From assembly GCF_039543525.1 (NCBI RefSeq), contig NZ_BAABJX010000051.1, positions 13,708 through 77,707 on the forward strand: 64,000 bases of DNA, in the 5' to 3' direction. Positions 16,544 to 25,362 of the stretch are shown here, piece by piece. The position numbers were made by a program, and so were the translations under genes. Position 1 is the first letter of the stretch; each line of letters begins with the position of its first letter. The notes beneath the pieces are model-generated. The model made no database searches. It was given only the letters and a program-made list of their open reading frames with translations, and was not told the origin of the DNA. The stretch comes from Algivirga pacifica. GTDB lineage: Bacteria > Bacteroidota > Bacteroidia > Cytophagales > Flammeovirgaceae.

Positions 16544-18232
16544 ATGAAGAGAGATTGTTTTATTCCGTTTGGAACGGACCTGAAAGATACAGTAACGTTA
16601 CCAGAGCGTTTCACCTTTCCTTTTAATTACGAACCTCACCCTTTATGTATTCAAGCAGCGAAGGAACTACAAACCCATTTGGTTGAGCAAACCGAATGGG
16701 TTCATAATTTTGGGCTGCATGGACAAGATGAGGAGACGGCCATCGGAAAGATGTTTGGGGTTTTGATTGTACAGAAACCTACAGGAGAGTTGGGGTATCT
16801 GTCAGCATTTTCTGGCAAGCTTGCAAATAGTAATCACCATAGTCAATTTGTCCCTCCAGTCTTTGATATGTTAAAAGAGGAAGGCTTTTATCGAAGAGGA
16901 GAAGAAGAGTTAAATGCCATTAATCGAGAAGTAGAGCAATTACAGCAAGATGATCGCTATAAAGAGTTGCAGCAAACCTTAACAGTAGAAACGACAAGAA
17001 GTGAGGAGGAGCTAGCCAATCAAAGGGTTTTTATTAAAGCCCAGAAAAAAGAAAGGGACCAAAAAAGAAAGGAAGCAAAAGAAGAACTGACAGCAGAAGC
17101 TTTTGAGGAATTGCAAAAGCAATTTAGTAAGGAAAGCCAGGACCATCAACGTCACTACAAAAGAATGGCGAAAGAGTGGAAGATTCGTTTGGAAGACCTG
17201 AAAGAACAAATTGCTATTCATCAAAAGCAAATTAAAGCGTTAAAGGACCTTAGAAAGCAGAAAAGTGCTGACCTGCAAAAGCAGTTGTTCAATCAATATA
17301 CCTTCTTAAATCAGGCACAGGAAGAGAAAAGCTTGTGGGATATTTTTAAGCATACTCCTTTAGGACAACCTCCATCAGGGGCAGGGGAATGTGCGGCTCC
17401 AAAGCTTTTACAATATGCATTTATGAATGGGTTGAAACCTATCGCTATGGCGGAATTCTGGTGGGGGAAATCTCCGGCCTCTGAGATCCGTAAGCATGGA
17501 CACTTTTATCCAGCCTGCAGAGGAAAATGTGAGCCTATCTTGGGACATATGTTGCAAGGAATGCCGGTAGATGAAAATCCCATGCTCAAGAACCCTGCAG
17601 AGGGAAAAGAACTGGAAATAGTGTATGAGGATGAGGTGATCGTGATCGTGAATAAGCCGGAGGAGTTTCTTTCTGTTCCTGGAAAGACGATTACAGATTC
17701 CGTGTATGAACGTATGCTCGCCAAGTACCCTAAGGCGACAGGGCCTTTAGTGGTACATCGTTTGGATATGTCTACATCAGGGCTGATGCTGATTGCTAAA
17801 ACCAAGATGGCTCATGAAGTTTTGCAGGATCAGTTTGAAAAGCGACAAGTAAAGAAGCGCTATATTGCTCAACTAGAAGGCAGGGTAGAGGGTGAGCGTG
17901 GCACGATAGAGTTGCCCCTGAGAGTAGATTTGGATAACCGTCCTCAACAGCTTGTATGCTATGAACACGGGAAACCTGCGACGACTCATTGGAAAGTCAT
18001 CGATCGCTCTGCTGATAGAACATTGGTTCACTTCTTCCCAGTAACCGGAAGGACACATCAGTTGAGGGTACATGCCGCACATCCCAAGGGATTGAATGCT
18101 CCTATTGTTGGGGATGACCTATATGGCACCCGTGAGCAACGACTGCACCTGCATGCGGAGCAGTTGGAGTTTTTGCATCCGGTTACCCGAAAAAAAATGG
18201 TGATTACCTCTGGTAAACCCTCCTTTTTATAA
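16544..18232 (+). CDS. RluA-family pseudouridine synthase with long N-terminal extension
   Basis: A 562-residue protein from ATG 16544, which follows AAGGAGAAAAG, a rare good ribosome site here; the frame extends upstream only through repeat DNA. Residues ~1-360 are unlike RluA: a basal domain, then a long charged coiled coil (~100-250) rich in Lys/Glu/Gln, then a segment with GAGECAAPKLLQYAF and PACRGKCEPILGHML. The last ~190 residues are the synthase: catalytic-Asp motif VVHRLDMSTSGLML and PVTGRTHQLRVHAAH. It should isomerise uridines in rRNA or tRNA; the extension could give target choice. The stop is followed after one base by a palindrome. Confidence 0.88.
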   Translation: MKRDCFIPFGTDLKDTVTLPERFTFPFNYEPHPLCIQAAKELQTHLVEQTEWVHNFGLHGQDEETAIGKMFGVLIVQKPTGELGYLSAFSGKLANSNHHSQFVPPVFDMLKEEGFYRRGEEELNAINREVEQLQQDDRYKELQQTLTVETTRSEEELANQRVFIKAQKKERDQKRKEAKEELTAEAFEELQKQFSKESQDHQRHYKRMAKEWKIRLEDLKEQIAIHQKQIKALKDLRKQKSADLQKQLFNQYTFLNQAQEEKSLWDIFKHTPLGQPPSGAGECAAPKLLQYAFMNGLKPIAMAEFWWGKSPASEIRKHGHFYPACRGKCEPILGHMLQGMPVDENPMLKNPAEGKELEIVYEDEVIVIVNKPEEFLSVPGKTITDSVYERMLAKYPKATGPLVVHRLDMSTSGLMLIAKTKMAHEVLQDQFEKRQVKKRYIAQLEGRVEGERGTIELPLRVDLDNRPQQLVCYEHGKPATTHWKVIDRSADRTLVHFFPVTGRTHQLRVHAAHPKGLNAPIVGDDLYGTREQRLHLHAEQLEFLHPVTRKKMVITSGKPSFL

Positions 18233-18340
18233 ACCCATGGCGTTGCCATGGGCTATTCATGGCAACGCCATTATATATAATATCTACGTTGGAGCCAATA
18301 GTCCACGGCGGTACCCATAGCCCATGGCACCGCCATGGGT
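18233..18340. repeat. Paired CCCATGGC palindromes at two facing stop codons
   Basis: 18234-18252 has 8-bp arms CCCATGGC/GCCATGGG around GTT, and 18321-18339 has the same arms around ACC. Each begins one base after the TAA of the neighbouring gene (RluA-type on plus, sugar dehydrogenase on minus), so both genes end TAA-ACCCATGGC. A further ATGGC-AAC-GCCAT word lies near 18259. Confidence 0.9.
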
Positions 18341-19483
18341 TTAATGGGTTACTCGGTAGATTACTCCCGCATAATCATCAGAAATAAGGATAGAGCCATC
18401 CTTTAGTTCCAATACATCCACGGGACGCCCCCATATCTTCTGCGTTTTATCATTTAGCCATCCCTCTATAAAAGGTTCTTTTTTGATGGCTTTATCTCCC
18501 TCATAGGTGATCATGGATACCTTATATCCAGATTTCTTGCTGCGGTTCCATGAACCGTGCTCTGCGACAAATACCTTCTTCTTATAAGCCTCAGGAAACA
18601 TCTTTCCACTATAGAAGGACATCCCTAGTGGAGCTACATGTGCGCCCATTTTTTGAATAGGAGCGATATAGTCCTCAGCGTTGGTATCTTTTCCAAACTC
18701 AGGGTCTTTGACATCTCCGGCATGCCAGAAAGGGTATCCAAAGTGCTGTCCTGCTTCCGTGGCTACGTTGACTTCACAGTCAGGAATATCATCGCCCATC
18801 ATATCACGCCCGTTATCAGTAAACCATAAATTGCCTGTTTCAGGATGCCAGGCAAATCCTACGGTATTTCTAACACCATGTACGTAAACCTCCATATTGG
18901 AGCCGTCCGGGTCCATGCGGGTAATGGAAGCATATTGAGGATCTTCTGAAAGGCAAATGTTACAAGGAGCACCTACTGGAACGTATAGCTTACCGTCAGG
19001 ACCAAAGGCGATGTATTTCCATCCATGATGTGTTTCTGTAGGGTATTGGTCGTAGATGACTTCTGGCGCAGGAGGGTTATTCAGGTTTTCCTCTATATTG
19101 CTGAACTTCAGGATACGACTAACCTCAGCCACATATAGGTCACCATCTTTGAAAGCGACACCATTAGGCATTTTAAGGTCTTTGGCAAGTAGGTATACAC
19201 GCTCTGCAATACCATCTTCGTCCTTATCCACCAAGGCCCATACTTTATCCTCTTTACGGTTACCGACAAAGACCGTCCCTTTATCCCCTAATGCCATGGA
19301 ACGGGCGTTTTTAATACCTTCTGCAAAAACAGAAACCTGAAAACCTTCCGGTAGTGTCAATCGATCAATGGGCAGGGAAGTATGCTGTTTGATCTGCTGT
19401 TTTTCAGTGGTAGAAGAACAAGAAAAAAGAAACAGAATACTAAGAATGAATAGTGGGGAGTGCTTTCGTAAAAAATGTCTCAT
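18341..19483 (-). CDS. PQQ-dependent sugar/sorbosone dehydrogenase-like lipoprotein
   Basis: A 380-residue exported six-bladed propeller of the GSDH/sorbosone dehydrogenase family. The SPII signal is MRHFLRKHSPLFILSILFLF followed by SCSS, so it is lipid-anchored. Propeller motifs include GFQVSVFAEGIKNARSMAL, PNGVAFKDGDLYVAEVSRI, VGAPCNICLSE, NTVGFAWHPETGNLWFTDNG and APLGMSFYSGKMFPE, then VAEHGSWNRS, conserved in the family. Such proteins oxidise sugars or sugar lactones in the periplasm, usually with PQQ; cofactor and substrate are inferred. It is convergent with the RluA-type gene. Confidence 0.87.
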   Translation of the reverse strand: MRHFLRKHSPLFILSILFLFSCSSTTEKQQIKQHTSLPIDRLTLPEGFQVSVFAEGIKNARSMALGDKGTVFVGNRKEDKVWALVDKDEDGIAERVYLLAKDLKMPNGVAFKDGDLYVAEVSRILKFSNIEENLNNPPAPEVIYDQYPTETHHGWKYIAFGPDGKLYVPVGAPCNICLSEDPQYASITRMDPDGSNMEVYVHGVRNTVGFAWHPETGNLWFTDNGRDMMGDDIPDCEVNVATEAGQHFGYPFWHAGDVKDPEFGKDTNAEDYIAPIQKMGAHVAPLGMSFYSGKMFPEAYKKKVFVAEHGSWNRSKKSGYKVSMITYEGDKAIKKEPFIEGWLNDKTQKIWGRPVDVLELKDGSILISDDYAGVIYRVTH

Positions 19484-19814
19484 AAATGATATTTAGTATA
19501 GCTCCCTCTTTATGGAGAGGAACCATGAATTGGTTTTATAGATGATTTAAAAATAAGAAAGGAACAAGTATAACTAATTTGATGAATATAAAACAATCGT
19601 GATTTCCTTTTCAATTTTGTGATTTTTTCTTGAAAATTTGTAATTTTCGTAACTGCATAGAATTTTTTTTCGTAAAAATACACTCTTGCTGCGTATGTGT
19701 ATTGTAAGATTGAAAGTAGGGGAAAGGATAGTGTGGGTTTGAATACCTTTTAGATCTAAACATCATGAACGAGCGAAGCTCAATTAAACATGATCAACAA
19801 TAATAACTTCAAGG
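19484..19814. other. Divergent promoter region with one repeat
   Basis: This AT-rich region lies between the minus-strand dehydrogenase and the plus-strand DUF2157 gene and should hold both promoters. I see no clear -33/-7 pair. The 43-nt repeat at 19756-19798 is the inverse of 12004-12046 (41/43 identical) and carries the word GAGCGAAGCTC. Confidence 0.6.
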
Positions 19815-21092
19815 ATGAGTTTAAAGAAAGATTTGGATGAACTATTGGATGCTGAAGTCATCACAGATGAGATGGCTAACCGTATTCGTGCTTACTATAT
19901 GGAGCGGAAAGGTGGACGGTCACCACACCGTTTGATCTTGGCATTTGGAGTCTTGGGAGCATTACTGGTAGGGTTGGGAGTGATCTTGATTATAGCTCAT
20001 AACTGGGATAAGCTGCAGCGTCCCGTCAAGTTATTATTCGCTTTTTTACCGTTGTTGATTGCTCAGGGAATTGCTTTGTATACGCTTCTTAGAAAATCAG
20101 GACAATCTGCCTGGAGAGAAGGAAGTGCTGTTTTTCTAACCTTTGCGATAGGGGCAAGTATTTCCTTGGTAAGTCAGATTTACCATATCATGGGTGATCT
20201 GAGCAGCTTCCTGTTGGTATGGTCCTTATTAGTACTGCCGATCGTCTATATTCTTCGTTCATCGATGGCGTCTTTATTATACCTGATAGGGATTACCGCT
20301 TACGCTTGTCATGAAGGCTATAATTATCCATCTACACCTCCTACGTTGTATTGGTTGTTGTTAGGAGGAGCAGTTCCTTTTTATTACCGTTTATGCCTTC
20401 AGGCCAAAAACAGTAACTTCACTTTTTTCCATCATTGGTTCTTCCCGTTGTCCTTGATAACGGTATTGGGAGGTATGGCAGAACGTCAGGAGGAGTTAAT
20501 GTTACTCGCTTACTTTAGTCTTTTTGGTGTATTATACCTGATGGGAAAGCTCCCTTATTTCAGTACGTTACTTAAGCGACAGAATGGTTATCAGGTCATA
20601 GGAGTGGCTGGGATGATGTTTATGCTGCTGATATGGAGCTTTGATGAACCCTGGCGTGAGGTGAGTAGACATACGTTTTATATGAGTGGGGAAGTGTTTC
20701 TACCAATAGCGTTTGTTTTGTTGAATATGGGCATGCTGTATTTATATTGGCCAAAGGATAAGAAGGACACTATAGATCCCTTAGCCTATATTTCGTTGGT
20801 TTTTGTCCTCATCTTTTTAGTAGGAACAGAACATGCAGTGGCCGCTTCATTATTGGTAAATACATTGCTGTTGCTTGTAGGAGTTTGGGTAGTGATTAAT
20901 GGCAGTAAACGACAGGCACTGGGAGAACTCAATTTTGGAATGCTTTTATTAGCGGCCTTAATTTCTTGTCGCTTTTTTGACTCCGACCTGAGCTTTGTCA
21001 GTAGAGGGATACTATTTGTGGTCATGGGAGTAGGATTTTTTATGGCTAATTATTGGATGCTTAAAAAACGTACAGGACATGAAGGAAAATAA
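19815..21092 (+). CDS. DUF2157-domain multi-pass membrane protein
   Basis: A 425-residue inner-membrane protein. A short N-terminal helical domain (MSLKKDLDELLDAEVITDEM) is followed by about a dozen hydrophobic helices starting at LILAFGVLGALLVGLGVILI, then AHNWDKLQRPVKL, the typical DUF2157 sequence. Its molecular role is not known. It overlaps the following GDYXXLXY gene by 14 bp, an arrangement common in Bacteroidota and proteobacteria, so the two products probably form one membrane complex. Confidence 0.88.
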   Translation: MSLKKDLDELLDAEVITDEMANRIRAYYMERKGGRSPHRLILAFGVLGALLVGLGVILIIAHNWDKLQRPVKLLFAFLPLLIAQGIALYTLLRKSGQSAWREGSAVFLTFAIGASISLVSQIYHIMGDLSSFLLVWSLLVLPIVYILRSSMASLLYLIGITAYACHEGYNYPSTPPTLYWLLLGGAVPFYYRLCLQAKNSNFTFFHHWFFPLSLITVLGGMAERQEELMLLAYFSLFGVLYLMGKLPYFSTLLKRQNGYQVIGVAGMMFMLLIWSFDEPWREVSRHTFYMSGEVFLPIAFVLLNMGMLYLYWPKDKKDTIDPLAYISLVFVLIFLVGTEHAVAASLLVNTLLLLVGVWVVINGSKRQALGELNFGMLLLAALISCRFFDSDLSFVSRGILFVVMGVGFFMANYWMLKKRTGHEGK

Positions 21093-21672
21093 AAAATGGT
21101 TATGGATAGCTTTTGCGATCATGGTTATTGTTCAAATAGCCGTGCCAGCTCAAATGATACTAAAAAAGGAAGGAATCATTTTTTCGGGAAAGGTATATAA
21201 ATTCCGAACGGCACCGGTTGATCCTTATGACCCTTTTAGAGGTAAGTATATCACCTTGAACTTTAGGGATGCAGAGGTACCCGTAAGTGACCCTACGGTA
21301 TGGGAACGAGGAATGGAGGTATACCTTACTTTGCAAGAGGATGCTGAAGGATTTGCTATCCCAAAGGATATGACAGCCTATGAGCCAAGTGTTCCAGAAG
21401 ACTATATAAAAGCCGAGATTGCCTGGTTTACGCATGATAGCAGTGCGGTGCGTATTCATTATCCTTTCCGTAAATATTTTATGGAAGAAAGTAAAGCCTT
21501 AAAAGCGGAGAAAATGTACCGAGAAAGTAATGCTGGTAAGCATCAGGTCTATGCCTCCGTAGGAATAAAAGAAGGCGATTATGTATTAAAAGGAGTGATG
21601 GTGGATGGGATTCCGATTGAGGAAGCAGTAGAGCAGGTGGAGGATAATACAGCAAAGTCGCCCAATTTTTAA
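21079..21672 (+). CDS. GDYXXLXY-domain protein
   Basis: A 197-residue membrane-anchored protein. One N-terminal helix (KKWLWIAFAIMVIVQIAVPA) is followed by FRTAPVDPYDPFRGKYITLNF, a family landmark, and the periplasmic domain ends with GDYVLKGVMVDGIPI, the GDYxLxG motif that names the family. Function is unknown. Its start lies inside the 3' end of the DUF2157 gene (14-bp overlap), so expression is translationally coupled and the pair should act together in the inner membrane. Confidence 0.88.
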   Translation: MKENKKWLWIAFAIMVIVQIAVPAQMILKKEGIIFSGKVYKFRTAPVDPYDPFRGKYITLNFRDAEVPVSDPTVWERGMEVYLTLQEDAEGFAIPKDMTAYEPSVPEDYIKAEIAWFTHDSSAVRIHYPFRKYFMEESKALKAEKMYRESNAGKHQVYASVGIKEGDYVLKGVMVDGIPIEEAVEQVEDNTAKSPNF

Positions 21673-21969
21673 ATGTACCCTTGCGGATATAAGGTGAGAA
21701 AGGTTTATTTATCGGTTATCGGTTATAAACGATAAACAATAAACGCAAAAAGGAAGCCCAAAGAACATTCATTGATCAGCTTTACAAAAGAAACTCTGAC
21801 CAACTAGTAACCCTTTGGACCTCTATAAATAGAAGCGCTTACCCCTTAAAATCTTAGCAACAACTCTAAAACTCTACTCTCGCTAAGTCTTAGGTGCAAA
21901 GCCTTCCATATTGTACTTAGATAACACACTTGTATTAATCAATGTTCCCTAATATTAACTTTTTTCCTA
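21673..21969. other. Gene-free stretch with CGATAA words
   Basis: About 300 bp without a gene. It carries TATCGGTT/AAACGATA word repeats near 21710-21745, of the kind seen also at 15134, 48465 and 48560. Nothing else is recognisable. Confidence 0.5.
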
Positions 21970-22206
21970 ATGACTATGGACAGATTTGCTTTACAAGAGC
22001 GGTTGAGGGTTTTAGCCGTTCCATTTACACACTACTCCCTTCAGGGAGAGCTTATACCGGATGCAATTATTCTAACCAAGGATAAGGGCTATTGGAAAGT
22101 TTTTTACTTGGATGAAAAAGGACATAAGCACGATGAGCAGCAGTTTTCGACAGAAGCGGCAGCTTGTGCGTATATTCATCATTACTTTCTGCAGGAGACA
22201 TATTAG
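21970..22206 (+). CDS. Small hypothetical protein, 78 residues
   Basis: A short soluble protein I do not recognise. It has a beta-rich look: MDRFALQERLRVLAVPF, then YSLQGELIPDAIILTKDKGYWKVFYLDEKG and a C-terminal helix (TEAAACAYIHHYFLQE). Tyr, His and acidic residues are frequent. An ATG at 21976 is an alternative start two codons in. Codon use resembles the neighbours. It stands alone between the DUF2157/GDYXXLXY operon and the CoA-disulfide-reductase gene; small immunity-like folds share this outline, but that is a guess. Confidence 0.6.
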   Translation: MTMDRFALQERLRVLAVPFTHYSLQGELIPDAIILTKDKGYWKVFYLDEKGHKHDEQQFSTEAAACAYIHHYFLQETY

Positions 22207-22218
22207 TTGTTTTATGAC

Positions 22219-22271
22219 TGGAGGCTGGAGCCTCCAAAATGCTTTTAGGTCGTAGCGAGGACGCTACGACC
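22219..22271. repeat. Two four-nt-loop palindromes
   Basis: 22219-22236 has arms TGGAGGC/GCCTCCA around TGGA. 22248-22271 has 10-bp arms GGTCGTAGCG/CGCTACGACC around AGGA, the same arms as at 4509 but with another loop. Confidence 0.88.
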
Positions 22272-22323
22272 AGTTACTTTTTACCTCTTACCTCCAAATA
22301 GTTCCTTTCCTTTTCTATAATCC

Positions 22324-22370
22324 ATGTGATCACAGTCACATTCTGTTCTGCTACAATCCTGCATCTTTGC
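22324..22370 (+). promoter_or_regulatory. Crp/Fnr-type operator with a Bacteroidota -7 box
   Basis: 22324-22341 reads ATGTGA-N6-TCACAT, a perfect Crp/Fnr-family palindrome (TGTGA-N6-TCACA core). A CATCTTTG box at 22363-22370 differs by one base from the Bacteroidota -7 consensus TANNTTTG. The operator centre is then ~44 bp before the likely start of transcription, a position suited to activation. The leader to the ATG at 22438 is about 60 nt. Confidence 0.65.
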
Positions 22371-22437
22371 AGTGTAGCAATTGAACAAATAGTCACATCT
22401 GTATAAACTGGAACAGATAAACACTAGAATTAGCATT

Positions 22438-24111
22438 ATGAATAAAGAAAGAATCATTATTGTCGGTGGACTTTCTGCAGGCCCATCAGCTGCTGCTAAA
22501 GCAAGAAGAACTAACGAACAAGCTGAAATTATCCTTTTTGAAAAAACTGAGAACATTAGTTATGCGACTTGTGGTATCCCATACGCTATGGGAGGAAAAA
22601 TACAATCAAGAGATAAACTAATGGTGGTAAAGCCGGAGTTGTTAGAGACTCGCTTTGGTATTGATGTACACCTTAATGAGCCGGTAACGGATATTGATCC
22701 GGATGCTCATGTAGTTTATACCCCAAAAGATGTTTATTCTTATGATAAATTAGTTTTTGCAACAGGAGGTAGAGCGGTGAAGCCACCGATTGAAAACCTG
22801 GATGCTTCCGATAAATGGGCGTATGCCAAAACTATTGAGGATTTTGACCAAGTAATGAACAGTGGTATCCTGGATACGGCTAAGCATATTACGATCGTAG
22901 GTGCTGGGCTGATAGGCTTGGAAACGGCTGAGAACCTGGTAGCAAAAGGATTGAAGGTGACTGTCGTAGAGTTGGCGCCACAAATCCTAACGCCTTGGGA
23001 CGAGAAATTTGCTCGCATGACAGCTGAGGTACTGAAAGAAAATGGTATTGAGCTTCGTCTGGGAGTAGCAGTGAAGTCGATGGATCCAGCGACCAATGTG
23101 TTGACCTTAACAGATGGTTCTACCATGACGACTGATTATACCTTGATTGGTATCAGTGTAAAGCCAAATACGGAGATGCTGACGGCTAAAGGAGCAGAGC
23201 ATATCGGAAATGGTGCGTTGGTAGTGAATGAGAAAATGGAGACTTCCTTGCCTGATATTTATGCAGCCGGTGACTGTGCTGCCATTCCAAACGTAGTAAC
23301 CAAGGAAACGGCTTGGTTCCCAATGGGAACACACTCCAATAAAGGTGGCCGTGCTGCCGGAGCAAATGCTGCCGGAGGAAATGAGACCTTCGATGGTGGG
23401 TATGGAACGGCAATTATGCAAGCCTTTAATTATACGATTGCCCGTACTGGATTAGGTACGAAGCAAATGGATAGAGAGGGGATTGCTTATGCCTCGACCT
23501 TTATCATTGCAGGAACAACACCGGGATTCTATCCCGACCAAAAAGATATCTTTATAGAGATTTATTATAATCCTGAAACGGGGCAACTACTGGGAGCAGA
23601 GTTGTTTGGTGAAAGAGGAGTCGATAAAAGGGTGGATGTTCTGGCGACAGCGATCTATGCGAAGTTGACGATTGATGATTTGCCTCGTCTGGACTTGGCT
23701 TATGCACCTCCATTCTCTCCGGCGAAAGACCCCGTGGTGGTCGCAGGATATGTCGCTGGCAATAGCATGAACAATGGCTATGAGGAGTGGAATGTCGCTC
23801 AAGCGGAGGCTTATTTTACGGCAGAAGAAAATAAAGACTATGTGATTCTGGATGTTCGTAATCCTAAGGAGCTGGAAATGCAAGGTATGGTAGAAGGAGC
23901 GATCAATATTCCATTGGATCAGTTGAGAGACCGTTTGGATGAGCTGGATTCTTCTAAAGAGACTTTTGTGTACTGTGCAAAAGGGCTTAGAGGATACCTG
24001 GCAACCAGAATACTGGAGCACAATGGCTTCTCTACGCTACGTAACATCGCCGGTGGATTTACTGCCTGGAAAAAAATCGTAGGGAAAGTAGCCGTACTTT
24101 CTGAGGACTAA
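22438..24111 (+). CDS. CoA-disulfide reductase-type flavoprotein fused to rhodanese
   Basis: A 557-residue fusion. Residues ~1-450 are a pyridine-nucleotide disulfide oxidoreductase: FAD motif IIIVGGLSAGPSAAAKA, a single redox Cys45 in SYATCGIPYAMGG as in CoA-disulfide reductase, NAD(P) motif ITIVGAGLIGLETAENL, and IYAAGDCAAIPN. Residues ~460-557 are a rhodanese domain with active-site Cys513 (FVYCAKGLRGY). Such CoADR-RHD proteins reduce CoA disulfide, persulfides or polysulfide with NAD(P)H. An N-terminal MNKERII start fits the family. The Crp/Fnr-type site upstream suggests control by redox, oxygen or NO, which would suit sulfur metabolism. Confidence 0.92.
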   Translation: MNKERIIIVGGLSAGPSAAAKARRTNEQAEIILFEKTENISYATCGIPYAMGGKIQSRDKLMVVKPELLETRFGIDVHLNEPVTDIDPDAHVVYTPKDVYSYDKLVFATGGRAVKPPIENLDASDKWAYAKTIEDFDQVMNSGILDTAKHITIVGAGLIGLETAENLVAKGLKVTVVELAPQILTPWDEKFARMTAEVLKENGIELRLGVAVKSMDPATNVLTLTDGSTMTTDYTLIGISVKPNTEMLTAKGAEHIGNGALVVNEKMETSLPDIYAAGDCAAIPNVVTKETAWFPMGTHSNKGGRAAGANAAGGNETFDGGYGTAIMQAFNYTIARTGLGTKQMDREGIAYASTFIIAGTTPGFYPDQKDIFIEIYYNPETGQLLGAELFGERGVDKRVDVLATAIYAKLTIDDLPRLDLAYAPPFSPAKDPVVVAGYVAGNSMNNGYEEWNVAQAEAYFTAEENKDYVILDVRNPKELEMQGMVEGAINIPLDQLRDRLDELDSSKETFVYCAKGLRGYLATRILEHNGFSTLRNIAGGFTAWKKIVGKVAVLSED

Positions 24112-24136
24112 GAAAGAGTGATATGTAATAGTTTTG

Positions 24137-24169
24137 AGGTTCGTTGCCTATGGGTGACGAACCTTTTTT
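24137..24169 (+). terminator. Rho-independent terminator
   Basis: 8-bp arms AGGTTCGT (24137-24144) and ACGAACCT (24157-24164) around a 12-nt loop, followed by six T. It lies 25 bp after the CoADR-rhodanese stop. Confidence 0.88.
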
Positions 24170-24260
24170 CATTACATTTGATGAAATTTATAGGATATAT
24201 TTTAGAAGTAATCCTGTCGCTGTCTACGGAATTATATGCCGTTTATTGTTTATTGTTTAA

Positions 24261-24507
24261 TTAAGGTTGAATAATTAAGCGTCATAAATGCTTCCCTCAA
24301 CTCCGCCTAGGATTAAAATCCCAGGCTCTTTTAGAATTGCCACGTTGTGGCGATCTATTATATCAACGTATATTATTTATTAGATAGAAAAACAGTAGTA
24401 TAGATCACCGCGTAGCGGTATTTCTAAAAGAGCCTGGGGTTTTACCACGCATGTAATGCTAGGCGAGGATGGAGATAACTATTGTGTCGGTTATTTTTCA
24501 AACTTAA
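24261..24507. repeat. Mirror-slot palindrome with four different hairpin words
   Basis: Ends are TTAAGGTTGAATAA and the near-complement TCAAACTTAA. Nested perfect arms: CGCCTAG/CTAGGCG, a 17-bp pair (24320-24336 with 24422-24438) and GATCTAT/ATAGATC. Slots between the arms differ on the two sides: left GATT-AA-AATC and GCCAC-GTT-GTGGC (24339-24351); right ACCGC-GTA-GCGGT (24407-24419) and GCAT-GTA-ATGC. The remaining intergenic bases (24112-24588) hold the terminator and the word CCATTACATGG at 24520. Confidence 0.9.
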
Positions 24508-24588
24508 TTAAACAATAAGCCATTACATGGCATCTCTAAATATTTATCATTCGACAGTTTCAATCTCAACCATTATACCATATAACCA

Positions 24589-25203
24589 ATGCTAAACGTA
24601 CAACTAAGACAAGCTACAAAGGGAGATGTCCATGAAATGATCCCCCTGATTTATAGTTCAGGACCTGATTCCTTTGACTATGTTTTTAAAACAAATAAGT
24701 ATGCTGCCCAGGATTTTTTGAAATATGCCTTTGAGAGTGGAAAGGGAGAGTTTGGTTATCGAAATCATTATGCGGTGGAGCAGCGTGGAAAAGTAATTGG
24801 TAGTGCCGCTGTTCTCACGGGAGCAGAGACTGCACAAATGACACAAACTGCTATTTTTCAGATTATATCATTTTACGGGATATGGACAGGCTTAAAGGTC
24901 ATGTTAAGAGGTCTTCGTACTGAAACCGTAATCAAACCTCCTAAAGGTGAGGAGCAATTATTGGTACATTTAGGTGTGCATCCTGATCACCGTGGAAAAG
25001 GAGTAGGAGGGTGGATGATTGAGCAGCTATTAAGACGTCTAAAAGTACATCATCCGATTGGCTTGGACGTTTCTGTAGAGAACCCGAGGGCAAAAGCGCT
25101 TTATAGCAGAAAAGGCTTCAAGGTGAAGTATAAGGTAAAATCGCCTTATAAGAATCAATATGGAAAAGTAGCGGATCACGAACGGATGTTCTACTCTGCT
25201 TAA
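24589..25203 (+). CDS. GNAT-family N-acetyltransferase
   Basis: A 204-residue acetyltransferase. The acetyl-CoA pocket motif is VHLGVHPDHRGKGVGGWMIEQLL, followed by VSVENPRAKALYSRKGFKV, both typical of GNAT. The N-terminal half (RQATKGDVHEMIPLIYSSGPD) is a normal GNAT start, with an inserted hydrophobic segment in the middle (IFQIISFYGIWTGLKVMLRG). The substrate is unknown. The stop is 5 bp from a family-A palindrome, and the gene is convergent with the prolyl oligopeptidase. Confidence 0.9.
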   Translation: MLNVQLRQATKGDVHEMIPLIYSSGPDSFDYVFKTNKYAAQDFLKYAFESGKGEFGYRNHYAVEQRGKVIGSAAVLTGAETAQMTQTAIFQIISFYGIWTGLKVMLRGLRTETVIKPPKGEEQLLVHLGVHPDHRGKGVGGWMIEQLLRRLKVHHPIGLDVSVENPRAKALYSRKGFKVKYKVKSPYKNQYGKVADHERMFYSA

Positions 25204-25208
25204 TCGTA

Positions 25209-25362
25209 TTGTTGAATCGTTGAATTTCACCTTCGGTGAGTTGAATTGAGCTTCGCTCGTTGATTCGAGTTGAACTGTTGATTGATCTATATTGATCCTC
25301 ATACAACATATCAACTCGAATCAACGAGCGAAGCTCAATTCAACGATTCAACGGTTCAACAA
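25209..25362. repeat. Family-A nested palindrome between convergent genes
   Basis: TTGTTGAATCGTTGAATT opens the left arm. The right arm ends at 25362, exactly abutting the minus-strand TAG of the prolyl oligopeptidase (25363-25365). Left words: CACC-TTC-GGTG and GAGC-TTC-GCTC; right word: GAGC-GAA-GCTC. It lacks the TTAAGGTTGAAT outer ends of the longer copies. Confidence 0.88.

Noticed and set aside
23587..24021. Minus-strand 144-codon frame
   Set aside because: It is a shadow of the CoADR-rhodanese coding sequence.
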